Source: Lachnospiraceae bacterium 28-4
GTDB lineage: Bacteria > Bacillota > Clostridia > Lachnospirales > Lachnospiraceae
Direction of reading: 5' to 3'
Assembly (NCBI GenBank): GCA_000403275.2
Contig: KE159599.1
Span: 1,101,548 to 1,165,547 of the forward strand
Length of the DNA: 64,000 nt
Position numbers and translations under genes: made by a program. The notes under the pieces were generated by a model. That model made no database searches and was not told the origin of the DNA. It saw nothing but the letters and a program-made list of their open reading frames with translations. Below are positions 19,774 through 27,644 of this stretch, piece by piece (position 1 is the stretch's first letter; each line of letters opens with the position of its first letter).

Positions 19774-22170
19774 CTATTTGCCGGCCTCCATTTCCTCCCA
19801 CTGCAGTTCCTTCCGCTCCATCCATTCTTCCCTGATGCCAAGCTGCCTTATTCTTTCCCTTAATATTTCGATGTTCCAGTTTTCATCCGCCTCAAAGATC
19901 ACATTTTTTTTGCAATCAGCATCCAAAAATAAATTACCAAAACCATAGTTGCCCGCTCCGCTGTCCACCAATCCATAATAGTAGAGTTCTGCCCAGCTTC
20001 CGCACCCGGTTTCGAATGTATTGCACAGTTCCAGCCTTCCGCTTTTACAGGAAATAAGAAGCGTCAGGCCGCTGTCATCGGCCATTCCACATATCTCTGT
20101 TCCTGAAAGCCTGACGGCCAGCTCCCGAAAGCCGTCTCCTCCGCAATCCAAATAAGCATATTCTATTTTTGCTATCCCTTGCTCTTCTCCCCCTCCGTCC
20201 ATCCAATAGTACAGCTCCAGTAGATTCAGAATATCTTCCAATGTATACCTGTCCCATACCGAAAAATAACTTGCTCCTCTGCACAGAGAACCCATCCTTA
20301 CATATAACCCCCGTTCTCCTCTCAAAAATTCTTCATAAACTTTCATTTCATCGGCGGCCGCTTCGTTCTCCTCCCCCTCCAACGCTTCTTTCTCCTGGTA
20401 TTCTTCCAAAGAATAAAGTTTTACCATGTCTTCTCCGGCATCCTCACCAGCAAAGATTTTTCTCTCCACTGCTCCCCCTGTTCCATACCCCCAAGCTTCC
20501 CAGCGTGCCTCGGAGGATCCCTGTTCTCTCTCTCCATTTAACAACAGTTTGCACCTTATCCCGCCGCCTTCCTTCCATTCAAAAACTACCGTCTGAAATC
20601 CGCGGAATACCTCCCCGCCTTCTCCCGTTATCACTATTTGATTTCCCAGAATACTGATTTCCGAATGGTAGAGGCATTCATCGTCCATCATAGACAGACT
20701 CTCTGTGAAATCTTCCGGCAGATTCCTTCCTAAGCCTTCCATTCCATCCGTTTCCTCCGCTTTGCCCATATAAATATGAAGCCCGTATCCTCCCTTTTTC
20801 CTCATTTCTATTACAGCCCTATCCTCCGCGCCATCGCCGTCCAGATCTCCAAAAGCCGCCCGATGTACCATGATTTTCCGTTCCTGGTCGTATTCATCCT
20901 TTCCATCCCGCCTCGGCATATTCGTAAAGACTGCCAGATATTCTTCCCTGTTTATTTCAAACCCTTCCTCCGACTGCAGCAGCTTTTGGGCAAATTCTAT
21001 CTTCCTTTCCATTTCTCTTTGTATTTCTTGCTCCGTGGCTTTCCTTCTTTTCTCTTCCGTTCTCCTCCCTGCGGCTTCCTTCCGCACATTCGTCCAATCT
21101 TTATCCAACCGCTGCAATGCTTCATTTCCTGACGGGGAGCCAGCCACAACATAATATTCCATATTTCTCCATTTCGGATAAAGATGATTCCACAGCCAGA
21201 CCCCTTCCTGCCCGGGAGAAGCTTCGAATACGCCCGCCGTATATTCCTTTGGATTCCCATAATCCCTGCGCTTACGGAAGATTCTGACAATTTTTTCCCT
21301 CCCGTCTTTACAAAATACCAGTTTTAACGATTGATCCGGTATCAGATCCTGCAAAATGACCTGTCCGCCTCCCGCCTTGCATTCCCACCAGATACGGAGT
21401 TCTGCCTCATCCGCCAGTCCGCTCCAGAAAATATCTTCATAATCCTTCTCATCTTCAAAATCCTCTTTCCCGCTCCTGCCCCACGAGCCTTCATAGAGAA
21501 TTTCCCCGGATCTGCCATCCATGATCGTCTGGCTATGCGCTCCTTCATCAATTTCCCACCAGCGGAGCTTATCCAGCTTCCCTTCCCCGTCTATCCTATA
21601 GAGCACCCGTTCTTCCACATCACCGCCGCGGATAACGGCACGGAACATTTTTTGCTCTTCCGCTTTTTCATACTCCATAGGAATACATATCTTTTCCCCG
21701 CTGAATTTCCCCTCTTTTGTATCCCAAAGATACACGCTGCAATAATTCGTGTCATTTTTCCAATTCGAATACCCTATTTTCAGATCCGGAAATCCATCAA
21801 AATTCAAATCATCAAATCCCAAGCTCACCACATGTCTTACCGGTACTTTACAGGCAAATTCCTGCACGGCATCCCCTGCCCCGTTCCTCACGCAAACCCT
21901 GAAAATGCCATACTCCCCGTCTTCTTCCCGGCAAGTCTCCCTGGTGTCCACTGCCGTCACCGTATAAGCCTTCTGTTCCTGCAAAAACTCTGCGCTGTAC
22001 TTTTTGCCGGCTCCTATCCTTTTGACTTCCTTTTCGCTTCTCTCTTCCTCTTCATAAACCCGGCCGCCCGACCCGGCAGGAAAAACAACTCTTTCCTCCC
22101 ATCCCGCCGCCGCGTAATATATCATTGCCAGACACAATAATAATGCAAACACGCTGTTACTTCTCTTCAT
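19774..22170 (-). CDS. Large secreted protein with Asp-rich VCBS/FG-GAP-like repeats, function unknown
   Basis: The protein is about 798 residues. A basic start and hydrophobic stretch (MKRSNSVFALLLCLAMIYYA) form a signal peptide or signal anchor. The rest is extracellular, very rich in Glu and Gly, and has repeated segments of the form FGDLDGDGAEDRAVIEM, LGFDDLNFDGFPDLKIGY and YLDCGGDGFRELAVRL, which resemble calcium-binding blades of VCBS/FG-GAP propellers. ATG at 22170 has GGAGG five bases upstream; ATG at 22182 also has GGAGG and cannot be excluded. No enzymatic motif was recognised. It may sense or bind something at the surface; that is a guess. Confidence 0.75.
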   Translation of the reverse strand: MKRSNSVFALLLCLAMIYYAAAGWEERVVFPAGSGGRVYEEEERSEKEVKRIGAGKKYSAEFLQEQKAYTVTAVDTRETCREEDGEYGIFRVCVRNGAGDAVQEFACKVPVRHVVSLGFDDLNFDGFPDLKIGYSNWKNDTNYCSVYLWDTKEGKFSGEKICIPMEYEKAEEQKMFRAVIRGGDVEERVLYRIDGEGKLDKLRWWEIDEGAHSQTIMDGRSGEILYEGSWGRSGKEDFEDEKDYEDIFWSGLADEAELRIWWECKAGGGQVILQDLIPDQSLKLVFCKDGREKIVRIFRKRRDYGNPKEYTAGVFEASPGQEGVWLWNHLYPKWRNMEYYVVAGSPSGNEALQRLDKDWTNVRKEAAGRRTEEKRRKATEQEIQREMERKIEFAQKLLQSEEGFEINREEYLAVFTNMPRRDGKDEYDQERKIMVHRAAFGDLDGDGAEDRAVIEMRKKGGYGLHIYMGKAEETDGMEGLGRNLPEDFTESLSMMDDECLYHSEISILGNQIVITGEGGEVFRGFQTVVFEWKEGGGIRCKLLLNGEREQGSSEARWEAWGYGTGGAVERKIFAGEDAGEDMVKLYSLEEYQEKEALEGEENEAAADEMKVYEEFLRGERGLYVRMGSLCRGASYFSVWDRYTLEDILNLLELYYWMDGGGEEQGIAKIEYAYLDCGGDGFRELAVRLSGTEICGMADDSGLTLLISCKSGRLELCNTFETGCGSWAELYYYGLVDSGAGNYGFGNLFLDADCKKNVIFEADENWNIEILRERIRQLGIREEWMERKELQWEEMEAGK

Positions 22171-22306
22171 CCCAACCTCCATACCGCCTCCGGCATCCTT
22201 GATCTCCCATGAAAAAATGCCCTGATTCCGGTCTTTTTAAGAATAACGCATGTTTGCATCATATTTGCATCTTTTTTATTATTTAAAACAATAGATTCAT
22301 AATCTC

Positions 22307-22513
22307 TTATAAAAACCAATCCGTATAAAAGAATATGCCAACTAAGAATATCAGAATAACATCAAGCCATTTCCTCCACTTTTCGTATTTGTCTCTTAAA
22401 ATCAAACCAATAGAAAATACCAAATACAAAATACTTTTTAAGATATTACCTTGAAAATAAATTGCCAAAAACAAATCAATGACTGATATAAACAAAATTA
22501 TTTTATAAAACAT
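22307..22513 (-). CDS. Small membrane protein, unknown
   Basis: The protein has 68 residues with about three hydrophobic helices (FYKIILFISVIDLFLAIYF, ILYLVFSIGLIL, WLDVILIFLVGIFFYTDW) separated by a basic loop. It is read just after the 117-residue protein gene, with 24 bases between them, in the same direction and divergent from the sensor kinase gene. Its position in an agr-like region suggests a part in peptide signalling or immunity, but nothing in the sequence proves it. Confidence 0.6.
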   Translation of the reverse strand: MFYKIILFISVIDLFLAIYFQGNILKSILYLVFSIGLILRDKYEKWRKWLDVILIFLVGIFFYTDWFL

Positions 22514-22537
22514 ATCCTCTCCCCCGGTAGCTTTTTG

Positions 22538-22891
22538 TTATTCTACCACCCAATAATAATTAGTTTTATTATATTGATGGTACTGATAAGAGTTGGGCGG
22601 ATACGGATTTGTTATTCCTCCACTTACCGAATATAATTTCATTGTTTTTGCTGCCTCATAAAAAGGAATTATTACATTTTCTCTGGCCCATTCTTTTGCG
22701 TCAACTCCTGTAAGAAGATATGTCACATCTACTACCAGTGTAATTGCGCCATATGCTGTGAGTGCAGTCATTATCCACGCCGGTACAGCTCTCTGTTTGC
22801 TGTCTATCCCTAAAATTTGACTTTTTCCAACAGAGTGTTCACCCAGCTTCACAGCAAAGTTTCCGATAAAATTTGTGACTTTTTCTTTCAT
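22538..22891 (-). CDS. 117-aa protein with an AgrD-like N-terminus and one membrane helix
   Basis: Residues 1-35 (MKEKVTNFIGNFAVKLGEH, then SVGKSQILGIDSKQ) look like the amphipathic leader and core region of clostridial cyclic-peptide precursors (pattern S-x-x-K-S-x-x-x-G). A hydrophobic helix (AWIMTALTAYGAITLVVDV) and a Tyr/Asn-rich tail ending YYWVVE follow, which AgrD peptides do not have. It has a good Shine-Dalgarno region (GAGAGGGGG) and a TATAAT upstream on the minus strand near 22935. Divergent from the kinase gene 23104-24414. The likeness to AgrD is by eye only. Confidence 0.55.
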   Translation of the reverse strand: MKEKVTNFIGNFAVKLGEHSVGKSQILGIDSKQRAVPAWIMTALTAYGAITLVVDVTYLLTGVDAKEWARENVIIPFYEAAKTMKLYSVSGGITNPYPPNSYQYHQYNKTNYYWVVE

Positions 22892-23016
22892 CCCCTCGTA
22901 CCCCCTCTCTTTTGTATTCTGTTATCCTGATTATAATATACTTTAATGCTTAACGAACAAATTCGTCGTAAAAGGCAGAAATTGGAGAATTTTCGTATAC
23001 CCGTAAAATGTTTTGC

Positions 23017-23028
23017 AACGTTTATTAT
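23017..23028. promoter_or_regulatory. Candidate LytTR-regulator binding site ahead of the kinase gene
   Basis: AACGTTTATTAT starts with a 9-mer (AACGTTTAT) that fits the published LytTR half-site pattern exactly. The identical 12 bases recur ahead of the response-regulator gene at 24920-24931. Confidence 0.45.
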
Positions 23029-23103
23029 GAATAATCGTTGCTTTTCTGCTTTGTTTATATTATAATCCTGAATGCAAACGCTATGAAAAGGTGAAACGAT
23101 ATT

Positions 23104-24414
23104 ATGGCGCTGATAAATTCTATTCCTTTACTAACACTGAGTGTACTTGGTTACTTTATACCCACCTGCTGTTTTTTACCTTCCAAACTTACCTTAAAAC
23201 AAAAAGCAGGTTTTTTTTGTATTCTTCTTGTTAATCTGTTTTTTATGATGCACGGTTTGGGGAATGCAGGAGTTGTTTTTCTACTTCTCAGTTCCTGCAT
23301 TTATTTTGCTCTTATTTTCAAAAACCGCTTATTAAATATCTGTGCTTTTATCGCTATTTATTTATTTTGTGTTCTTTGTGATCATGTGTTTTCTCTGTTT
23401 TGGAACACTTTGATTTCTTCTTTTTCCAATTTTCAGACTTTTACAATGGATTATTTTCTATATGTGTTACTTTATGTCATCCTGATGGCCATCATCTGCC
23501 CGCCTTTAGGGAAACTGACTCATCGTTTTACTATAAAGATAATTTTCGGTATTCCGAAACAGGTTCTTGCATTGATTACAGCAAATTTACTGGTTTGCCT
23601 GTTTATTTTCCTGTTTAATATTATCGTAGGGCAATACATTGGCTACAGTGATAAAATAATTACTTTTAACTGCATTTTATTCGGCTGCTATTGCATCATC
23701 AGCACGGTACTAATTGTAAATCTTTTAAAAACACATATGGCTAAGATGGAATTAGACATGCGCCAGGAAAGCTATAAGAGGCTTCAGGAATACACAGATC
23801 AAGTAGAAGAAATGTACTCCTCTTTACGTTCTTTCAAGCATGACTATCGAAATATTATGCTTTCTATGTCGGGATATATCGAAGCAGAAGATATCAAAGG
23901 ATTGCGGACTTATTTTCATAATGAAATTCTTCCCCAGAGCCAGTCCCTCTCTAAAAACACCGCTCAGTTAAATCAGTTAATGAATTTAAAAGTGACAGAA
24001 TTAAAAAGCATTGTCTCCTCAAAGCTTTTGTATGCCATAGAATTACATATTGCAGTCACAATCGAAATGACTGAAGAAATTTCAGAAATCTCTGTAGATG
24101 CGCTGGATTTATCAAGGGTTCTTGGTATTTTCCTCGATAATGCCATCGAAACCGCTTTAGAGACAGAGCATCCTTCTATCCGCTTCGCAGCTATCAGTCT
24201 GGATACGGAATATTTATTTATCATTTCCAATACCTATATCGACCATGGTTTGTCTCTCGCTTCCCTGCGCCAACCGTTGATTTCTTCCAAAGGAACTACC
24301 CGCGGCATCGGACTGTATAATGCGCAGAAAATCCTCTCAAAATATCCCGGCGTTTTATGGAATACTGCAAAAGATGAAACTTCCTTTACCCAGCAGCTCA
24401 ATATTGCAAAATAG
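23104..24414 (+). CDS. AgrC-like sensor histidine kinase (GHKL type)
   Basis: This 436-residue membrane kinase has an N-terminal half with six or seven hydrophobic helices, as in AgrC/ComD peptide receptors. The cytoplasmic half has the phospho-acceptor His in SFKHDYRNIM, an N-box FLDNAIETAL and a G-box STKGTTRGIGL-like region (SSKGTTRGIGLYNAQKIL). It probably senses an extracellular peptide and phosphorylates the LytTR regulator at 24992-25726. Between kinase and regulator, on the opposite strand, lies a truncated agrB gene, so the peptide producer of this locus seems damaged. Base composition is lower in GC than in the sugar operons. Confidence 0.88.
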   Translation: MALINSIPLLTLSVLGYFIPTCCFLPSKLTLKQKAGFFCILLVNLFFMMHGLGNAGVVFLLLSSCIYFALIFKNRLLNICAFIAIYLFCVLCDHVFSLFWNTLISSFSNFQTFTMDYFLYVLLYVILMAIICPPLGKLTHRFTIKIIFGIPKQVLALITANLLVCLFIFLFNIIVGQYIGYSDKIITFNCILFGCYCIISTVLIVNLLKTHMAKMELDMRQESYKRLQEYTDQVEEMYSSLRSFKHDYRNIMLSMSGYIEAEDIKGLRTYFHNEILPQSQSLSKNTAQLNQLMNLKVTELKSIVSSKLLYAIELHIAVTIEMTEEISEISVDALDLSRVLGIFLDNAIETALETEHPSIRFAAISLDTEYLFIISNTYIDHGLSLASLRQPLISSKGTTRGIGLYNAQKILSKYPGVLWNTAKDETSFTQQLNIAK

Positions 24415-24459
24415 CCTCAGTACTTCTTTCTGAATTTTTCTGGTAACAGTGAAACCGCT

Positions 24460-24744
24460 TCAAACGCCACTGAAAATAAATAACCCTGTACTGAAAAGGC
24501 ATTGATAGCTTTTTTGAAAATGAACTCCCCCAGCAGTCATTTTTAATATTCCGAAAGTAGCAAAAAGTACCGCCGAATTCTTAAAAATTCCCAGAATTTT
24601 CGCAAACATTAAAATCAACCCAATCATAAAAATATTGTGGAACAGCACCTGCACGCCTAATTTCATTTTCATCAATTCCAACTCTGTCCACTCGCTGTTC
24701 TCAGTCACAATGTAGGTTACAATTTTATCTGCCAGTAATTCCAT
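24460..24744 (-). pseudogene. agrB: Truncated AgrB-like peptide protease
   Basis: The 94 residues match the first half of AgrB, the membrane endopeptidase that matures autoinducing peptides. The catalytic His and Cys are present in the motif AGGVHFQKSYQC. Normal AgrB has about 190-210 residues and four or more membrane helices; here the frame stops soon after the active site (FIFSGV). Shifting the frame by one base adds only FSVAFEAVSLLPEKFRKKY before the next stop, next to the kinase gene end, so the C-terminal half is missing rather than merely shifted. It lies between and opposite to the kinase and regulator genes. Confidence 0.72.
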
Positions 24745-24860
24745 CTTTTTGCTTATCCTTTATCTGATTTTATTAATGCATCCTGCTTCTATATAAATCA
24801 ACAACAGTAAGTATTTATATTCATTTTATCACGAAATCATCCTCTTGCTTCTATTTTATC

Positions 24861-24931
24861 ATAAACGTAAAATTTACTATAATTTTCGTCATAAAACGTT
24901 CGTTTTTCAAGCAAAATAAAACGTTTATTAT
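24861..24931. promoter_or_regulatory. Cluster of LytTR-type half-sites before the response-regulator gene
   Basis: Three 9-mers fit the LytTR half-site pattern: TACGTTTAT on the minus strand (24861-24869), AACGTTCGT (24895-24903) and AACGTTTAT (24920-24928). The last two are direct repeats 25 bases apart, slightly wider than the usual 21-22. They fit autoregulation by the LytTR protein. Confidence 0.5.
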
Positions 24932-24991
24932 TTTTCTTTCCATAATCGCACAAATTTCTGTATAATAAGTATATCTAAGGGGGAAAATGCC

Positions 24992-25726
24992 ATGCTCGAT
25001 GTTTATGTATGTGAAGACAATTTAAAACAGTTAGAACTTATTACAGACCTTATCAAAAAATCCATTTTAATTGAGGAACTAGATATGCAGATTGCATTGT
25101 CCACCAGAGACCCTCATGAAGTACTCAAGGCTTTAGATACTGCGGAGCATACAGGTCTGTTTTTTCTTGATATTGATTTAAAGTCGGATATGGACGGTCT
25201 GACGCTGGCGCAGCGCATTCGAACCATACAGCCCCGCTGTTTTATTGTTTTTATCACCTCTCACTCTGAAATGATCTTTTTAACCTTTCAATATAAAGCG
25301 GAAGCTCTCGATTGTATTATCAAGGATACGCCGGAAAAAATGCAGCCGAAAATTCATGACTGCCTGTTAAACGCTACCGAAAAGCACCTTGCCCAGAATG
25401 GCCCGGCGAGAAAAAACTTTATCATTCATTACGGGGAGCGGTGCATGACGGTCAGTTATGATGATATCTATTTTTTTGAAACTTCTAATCAGATTCATAA
25501 GATTATCCTTCACGGGAAAAACAAGGTTCTTGAATTTCATGGACAGCTCAAGGACATCGAACCGGATTTGGATTATCGGTTTTACCGCTGCCACCGCTCC
25601 TACATCGTTAATACTAATATGATTGACCATGTGGATTTTACAGAAATGGTTATCTATTTTAAAAATGGTGAATCCTGTCCTATCGCTGTCCGCATGAAAA
25701 GGGGGCTTAAAAAAATATTAAAATGA
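24992..25726 (+). CDS. AgrA-like response regulator with LytTR DNA-binding domain
   Basis: The protein has 244 residues. The N-terminal receiver has an acidic pocket (VYVCEDN), the phosphorylated Asp in FFLDIDL, and a conserved Lys in CIIKDTPEK. The C-terminal LytTR domain (YFFETSNQIHKIILHG, FYRCHRSYIVNT, IAVRMKRGLKKIL) binds direct repeats in promoters. The ATG at 24992 follows AAGGGGG. With the kinase at 23104 it forms an agr-like two-component pair. Target sites with the right 9-base pattern lie before both genes. A hairpin of the form GGCGT..TTCG/CGAA..ACGCC follows the stop near 25750. Confidence 0.9.
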   Translation: MLDVYVCEDNLKQLELITDLIKKSILIEELDMQIALSTRDPHEVLKALDTAEHTGLFFLDIDLKSDMDGLTLAQRIRTIQPRCFIVFITSHSEMIFLTFQYKAEALDCIIKDTPEKMQPKIHDCLLNATEKHLAQNGPARKNFIIHYGERCMTVSYDDIYFFETSNQIHKIILHGKNKVLEFHGQLKDIEPDLDYRFYRCHRSYIVNTNMIDHVDFTEMVIYFKNGESCPIAVRMKRGLKKILK

Positions 25727-25832
25727 CGCAGCCCGGAAGCCCCACCACCGGCGTTTCGTTGTCGAAATACGCCAGACAGAAATGAGCAAAGGAGCAACCA
25801 GCATGACCGAAACAAAACAGCCGCCTTTTCGT

Positions 25833-27482
25833 TTATCCTCTTTCATATAAAATCAAGGCTTCATACGGCCTGAGCCTCATCTCTTCTTTCACTTCACACC
25901 TTTCATAATTTCCCAACAGTCTTTGGAAACCTTGAAGGCTGACAGGGCTTTTCCAATCCCTCTCTTTTTCATAAAAATTGCATATTACCGCAAGTTTCTG
26001 CCCTTCATATTCCCGCATGTATGCCAGCACTGAAGGATTCCCTTCATCCAGCGCCTGAAAACTACCATACGAAATAACATCATACTCTTTTCTCAAACGG
26101 ACCAATTCCCGGTAATAATGGAAAATGGAGTCCTTATCCTCTATCTGCTGCGCCGCATTGATCTCTTTGCAGTTCCCATTCACTTCGAGCCAGGGAGCAG
26201 AGTCCGTAAAGCCTCCGTTTTCTCCTGCTTCCCACTGCATCGGCGTGCGCCCGTTATCTCTGGAATGAACTTGCAAGATACGGTAAGCGTCTCCTTCGGT
26301 CAGCCCTTTTTCCTGTAAAATACGGAAGTGGTTCAGGCTTTCCACGTCCCGGTACTGGGAAATATGGGTAAACCCCGCATTCGTCATCCCCAGCTCTTCC
26401 CCCTGGTAAATATATGGCGTTCCACGCATTCCATGAATAACTGTGGCAAGCATCTTCGCGGATTCCTTCCAATATTTCCCTTCGCTGCCAAACCGGGAAA
26501 CCACTCTCGGCTGGTCATGGTTGCACCAGAAAACGGCGTTCCATGCGTTATGCCTCTCCATTCCTTCCTGCCAGCCAAACAATATCTTTTTCAGCTTCAT
26601 AAAATCCGCAGGAACAAGCACCCACTTTTCATTCCCCATAAAATCCACTTTCAGATGATGAAAGCTGAATACCATGGATAACTCCCCGCTGTCCTCCCCG
26701 GCATATTGGAAACAATTTTCCATGGACGTGCTGGACATCTCGCCTACTGTAACAATTTCCGCATCCCTGCCAAAAGTCAGTTCATTTAATTCCTTCAGAT
26801 ATCGATGGATGTTCGGCCCGTCCGTATAGAATCTTCTTCCGTCCCCTTCCGTATCGTCCGCGAACTCTCCCTTGCTTATAAGGTTTACCACGTCGAACCG
26901 GAAGCCTTTCACACCCTTGTCCATCCAAAACAGGAGAATCTTTCGGATTTCCGCCCTTACTTCTTCATTATCCCAGTTCAGATCCGGCTGGGAAACATCG
27001 AACAAATGAAGATAAAATTCATCCATCTCCGGCACATATTCCCATGCGCCCCCTCCAAATTTGCTTTCCCAATTCGTCGGCGCCTCTCCGCCCCCTCTGC
27101 CTTTCCTGAAAATATAATAATTTTTATATTTCTCATCCCCGGCCAAAGCCTTCCGGAACCATTCATGGCGGCTGGAAGTATGGTTAAACACCATATCCAG
27201 CATCAGGCGGATTCCTCTCCGGTCCGCCTCGCGAACCAATTCCTCAAAATCACCCATCGTCCCATAGCGCGGATCGATCCGGTAATAATCCTCCACATCA
27301 TAGCCATTATCATTTTGAGGCGATACGAAAAACGGCGTCAGCCAGATGTAATCCACCCCCAATTCCCTGACGTAATCCAGCTTTTCTATCACTCCCCGCA
27401 GATCCCCCAGCCCATCGTGATTACTGTCATAAAATGATTTTGGATAAATTTGATATACCACACTTTTTTTTAAATCTGCCAT
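25833..27482 (-). CDS. treC: Trehalose-6-phosphate hydrolase / alpha-glucosidase, GH13
   Basis: This 549-residue cytoplasmic GH13 enzyme would split trehalose 6-phosphate into glucose and glucose 6-phosphate. It starts VVYQIYPKSFYDSNHDGLGD, and carries the GH13 boxes DMVFNHTSSRHEWF, GFRFDVVNLIS (nucleophile Asp), EIVTVGEMSS (acid Glu) and FWCNHDQPR (third carboxylate). The length is that of TreC/TreA. The start at 27482 (MADLKKSVV) has GAGGT at a good distance; a longer frame to 27653 runs into the treB gene and is rejected. It follows treB, with a stretch of hairpins between the two. Confidence 0.9.
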   Translation of the reverse strand: MADLKKSVVYQIYPKSFYDSNHDGLGDLRGVIEKLDYVRELGVDYIWLTPFFVSPQNDNGYDVEDYYRIDPRYGTMGDFEELVREADRRGIRLMLDMVFNHTSSRHEWFRKALAGDEKYKNYYIFRKGRGGGEAPTNWESKFGGGAWEYVPEMDEFYLHLFDVSQPDLNWDNEEVRAEIRKILLFWMDKGVKGFRFDVVNLISKGEFADDTEGDGRRFYTDGPNIHRYLKELNELTFGRDAEIVTVGEMSSTSMENCFQYAGEDSGELSMVFSFHHLKVDFMGNEKWVLVPADFMKLKKILFGWQEGMERHNAWNAVFWCNHDQPRVVSRFGSEGKYWKESAKMLATVIHGMRGTPYIYQGEELGMTNAGFTHISQYRDVESLNHFRILQEKGLTEGDAYRILQVHSRDNGRTPMQWEAGENGGFTDSAPWLEVNGNCKEINAAQQIEDKDSIFHYYRELVRLRKEYDVISYGSFQALDEGNPSVLAYMREYEGQKLAVICNFYEKERDWKSPVSLQGFQRLLGNYERCEVKEEMRLRPYEALILYERG

Positions 27483-27542
27483 TGCCGACCTCATTTCCGC
27501 GCTGCTTCCGGCGCATAACTTTTCTTTTTCCGCCAACCCCCA

Positions 27543-27644
27543 TGCCGCTGCTTCACAGCGGCACAAACCATCAGTAGGGAAAAACTTGCAAGCAAGTCTA
27601 GAAGTTCTTAGCGAAACGCCCTCTGGCGTGAGCTTTAGAACTTC
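27543..27644 (-). repeat. Cluster of three small palindromes at the treB-treC junction
   Basis: Three stems follow each other: TGCCGCTG/CAGCGGCA (27543-27563), ACTTGC/GCAAGT (27584-27597), and GAAGTTCT...ACGCC/GGCGT...AGAACTTC (27601-27644). The last lies inside the final codons of treB, so the end of that protein is encoded by palindromic DNA. They look like inserted REP-type units and may separate or stabilise the two messages. Confidence 0.55.

Noticed and set aside
25803-25850. A 15-codon ORF (MTETKQPPFRLSSFI) with a good GGAG site after the LytTR regulator gene, considered as an autoinducer peptide.
   Set aside because: It is much shorter than AgrD-type precursors, has no leader or processing motif, and its end overlaps the treC 3' end; chance is likely.
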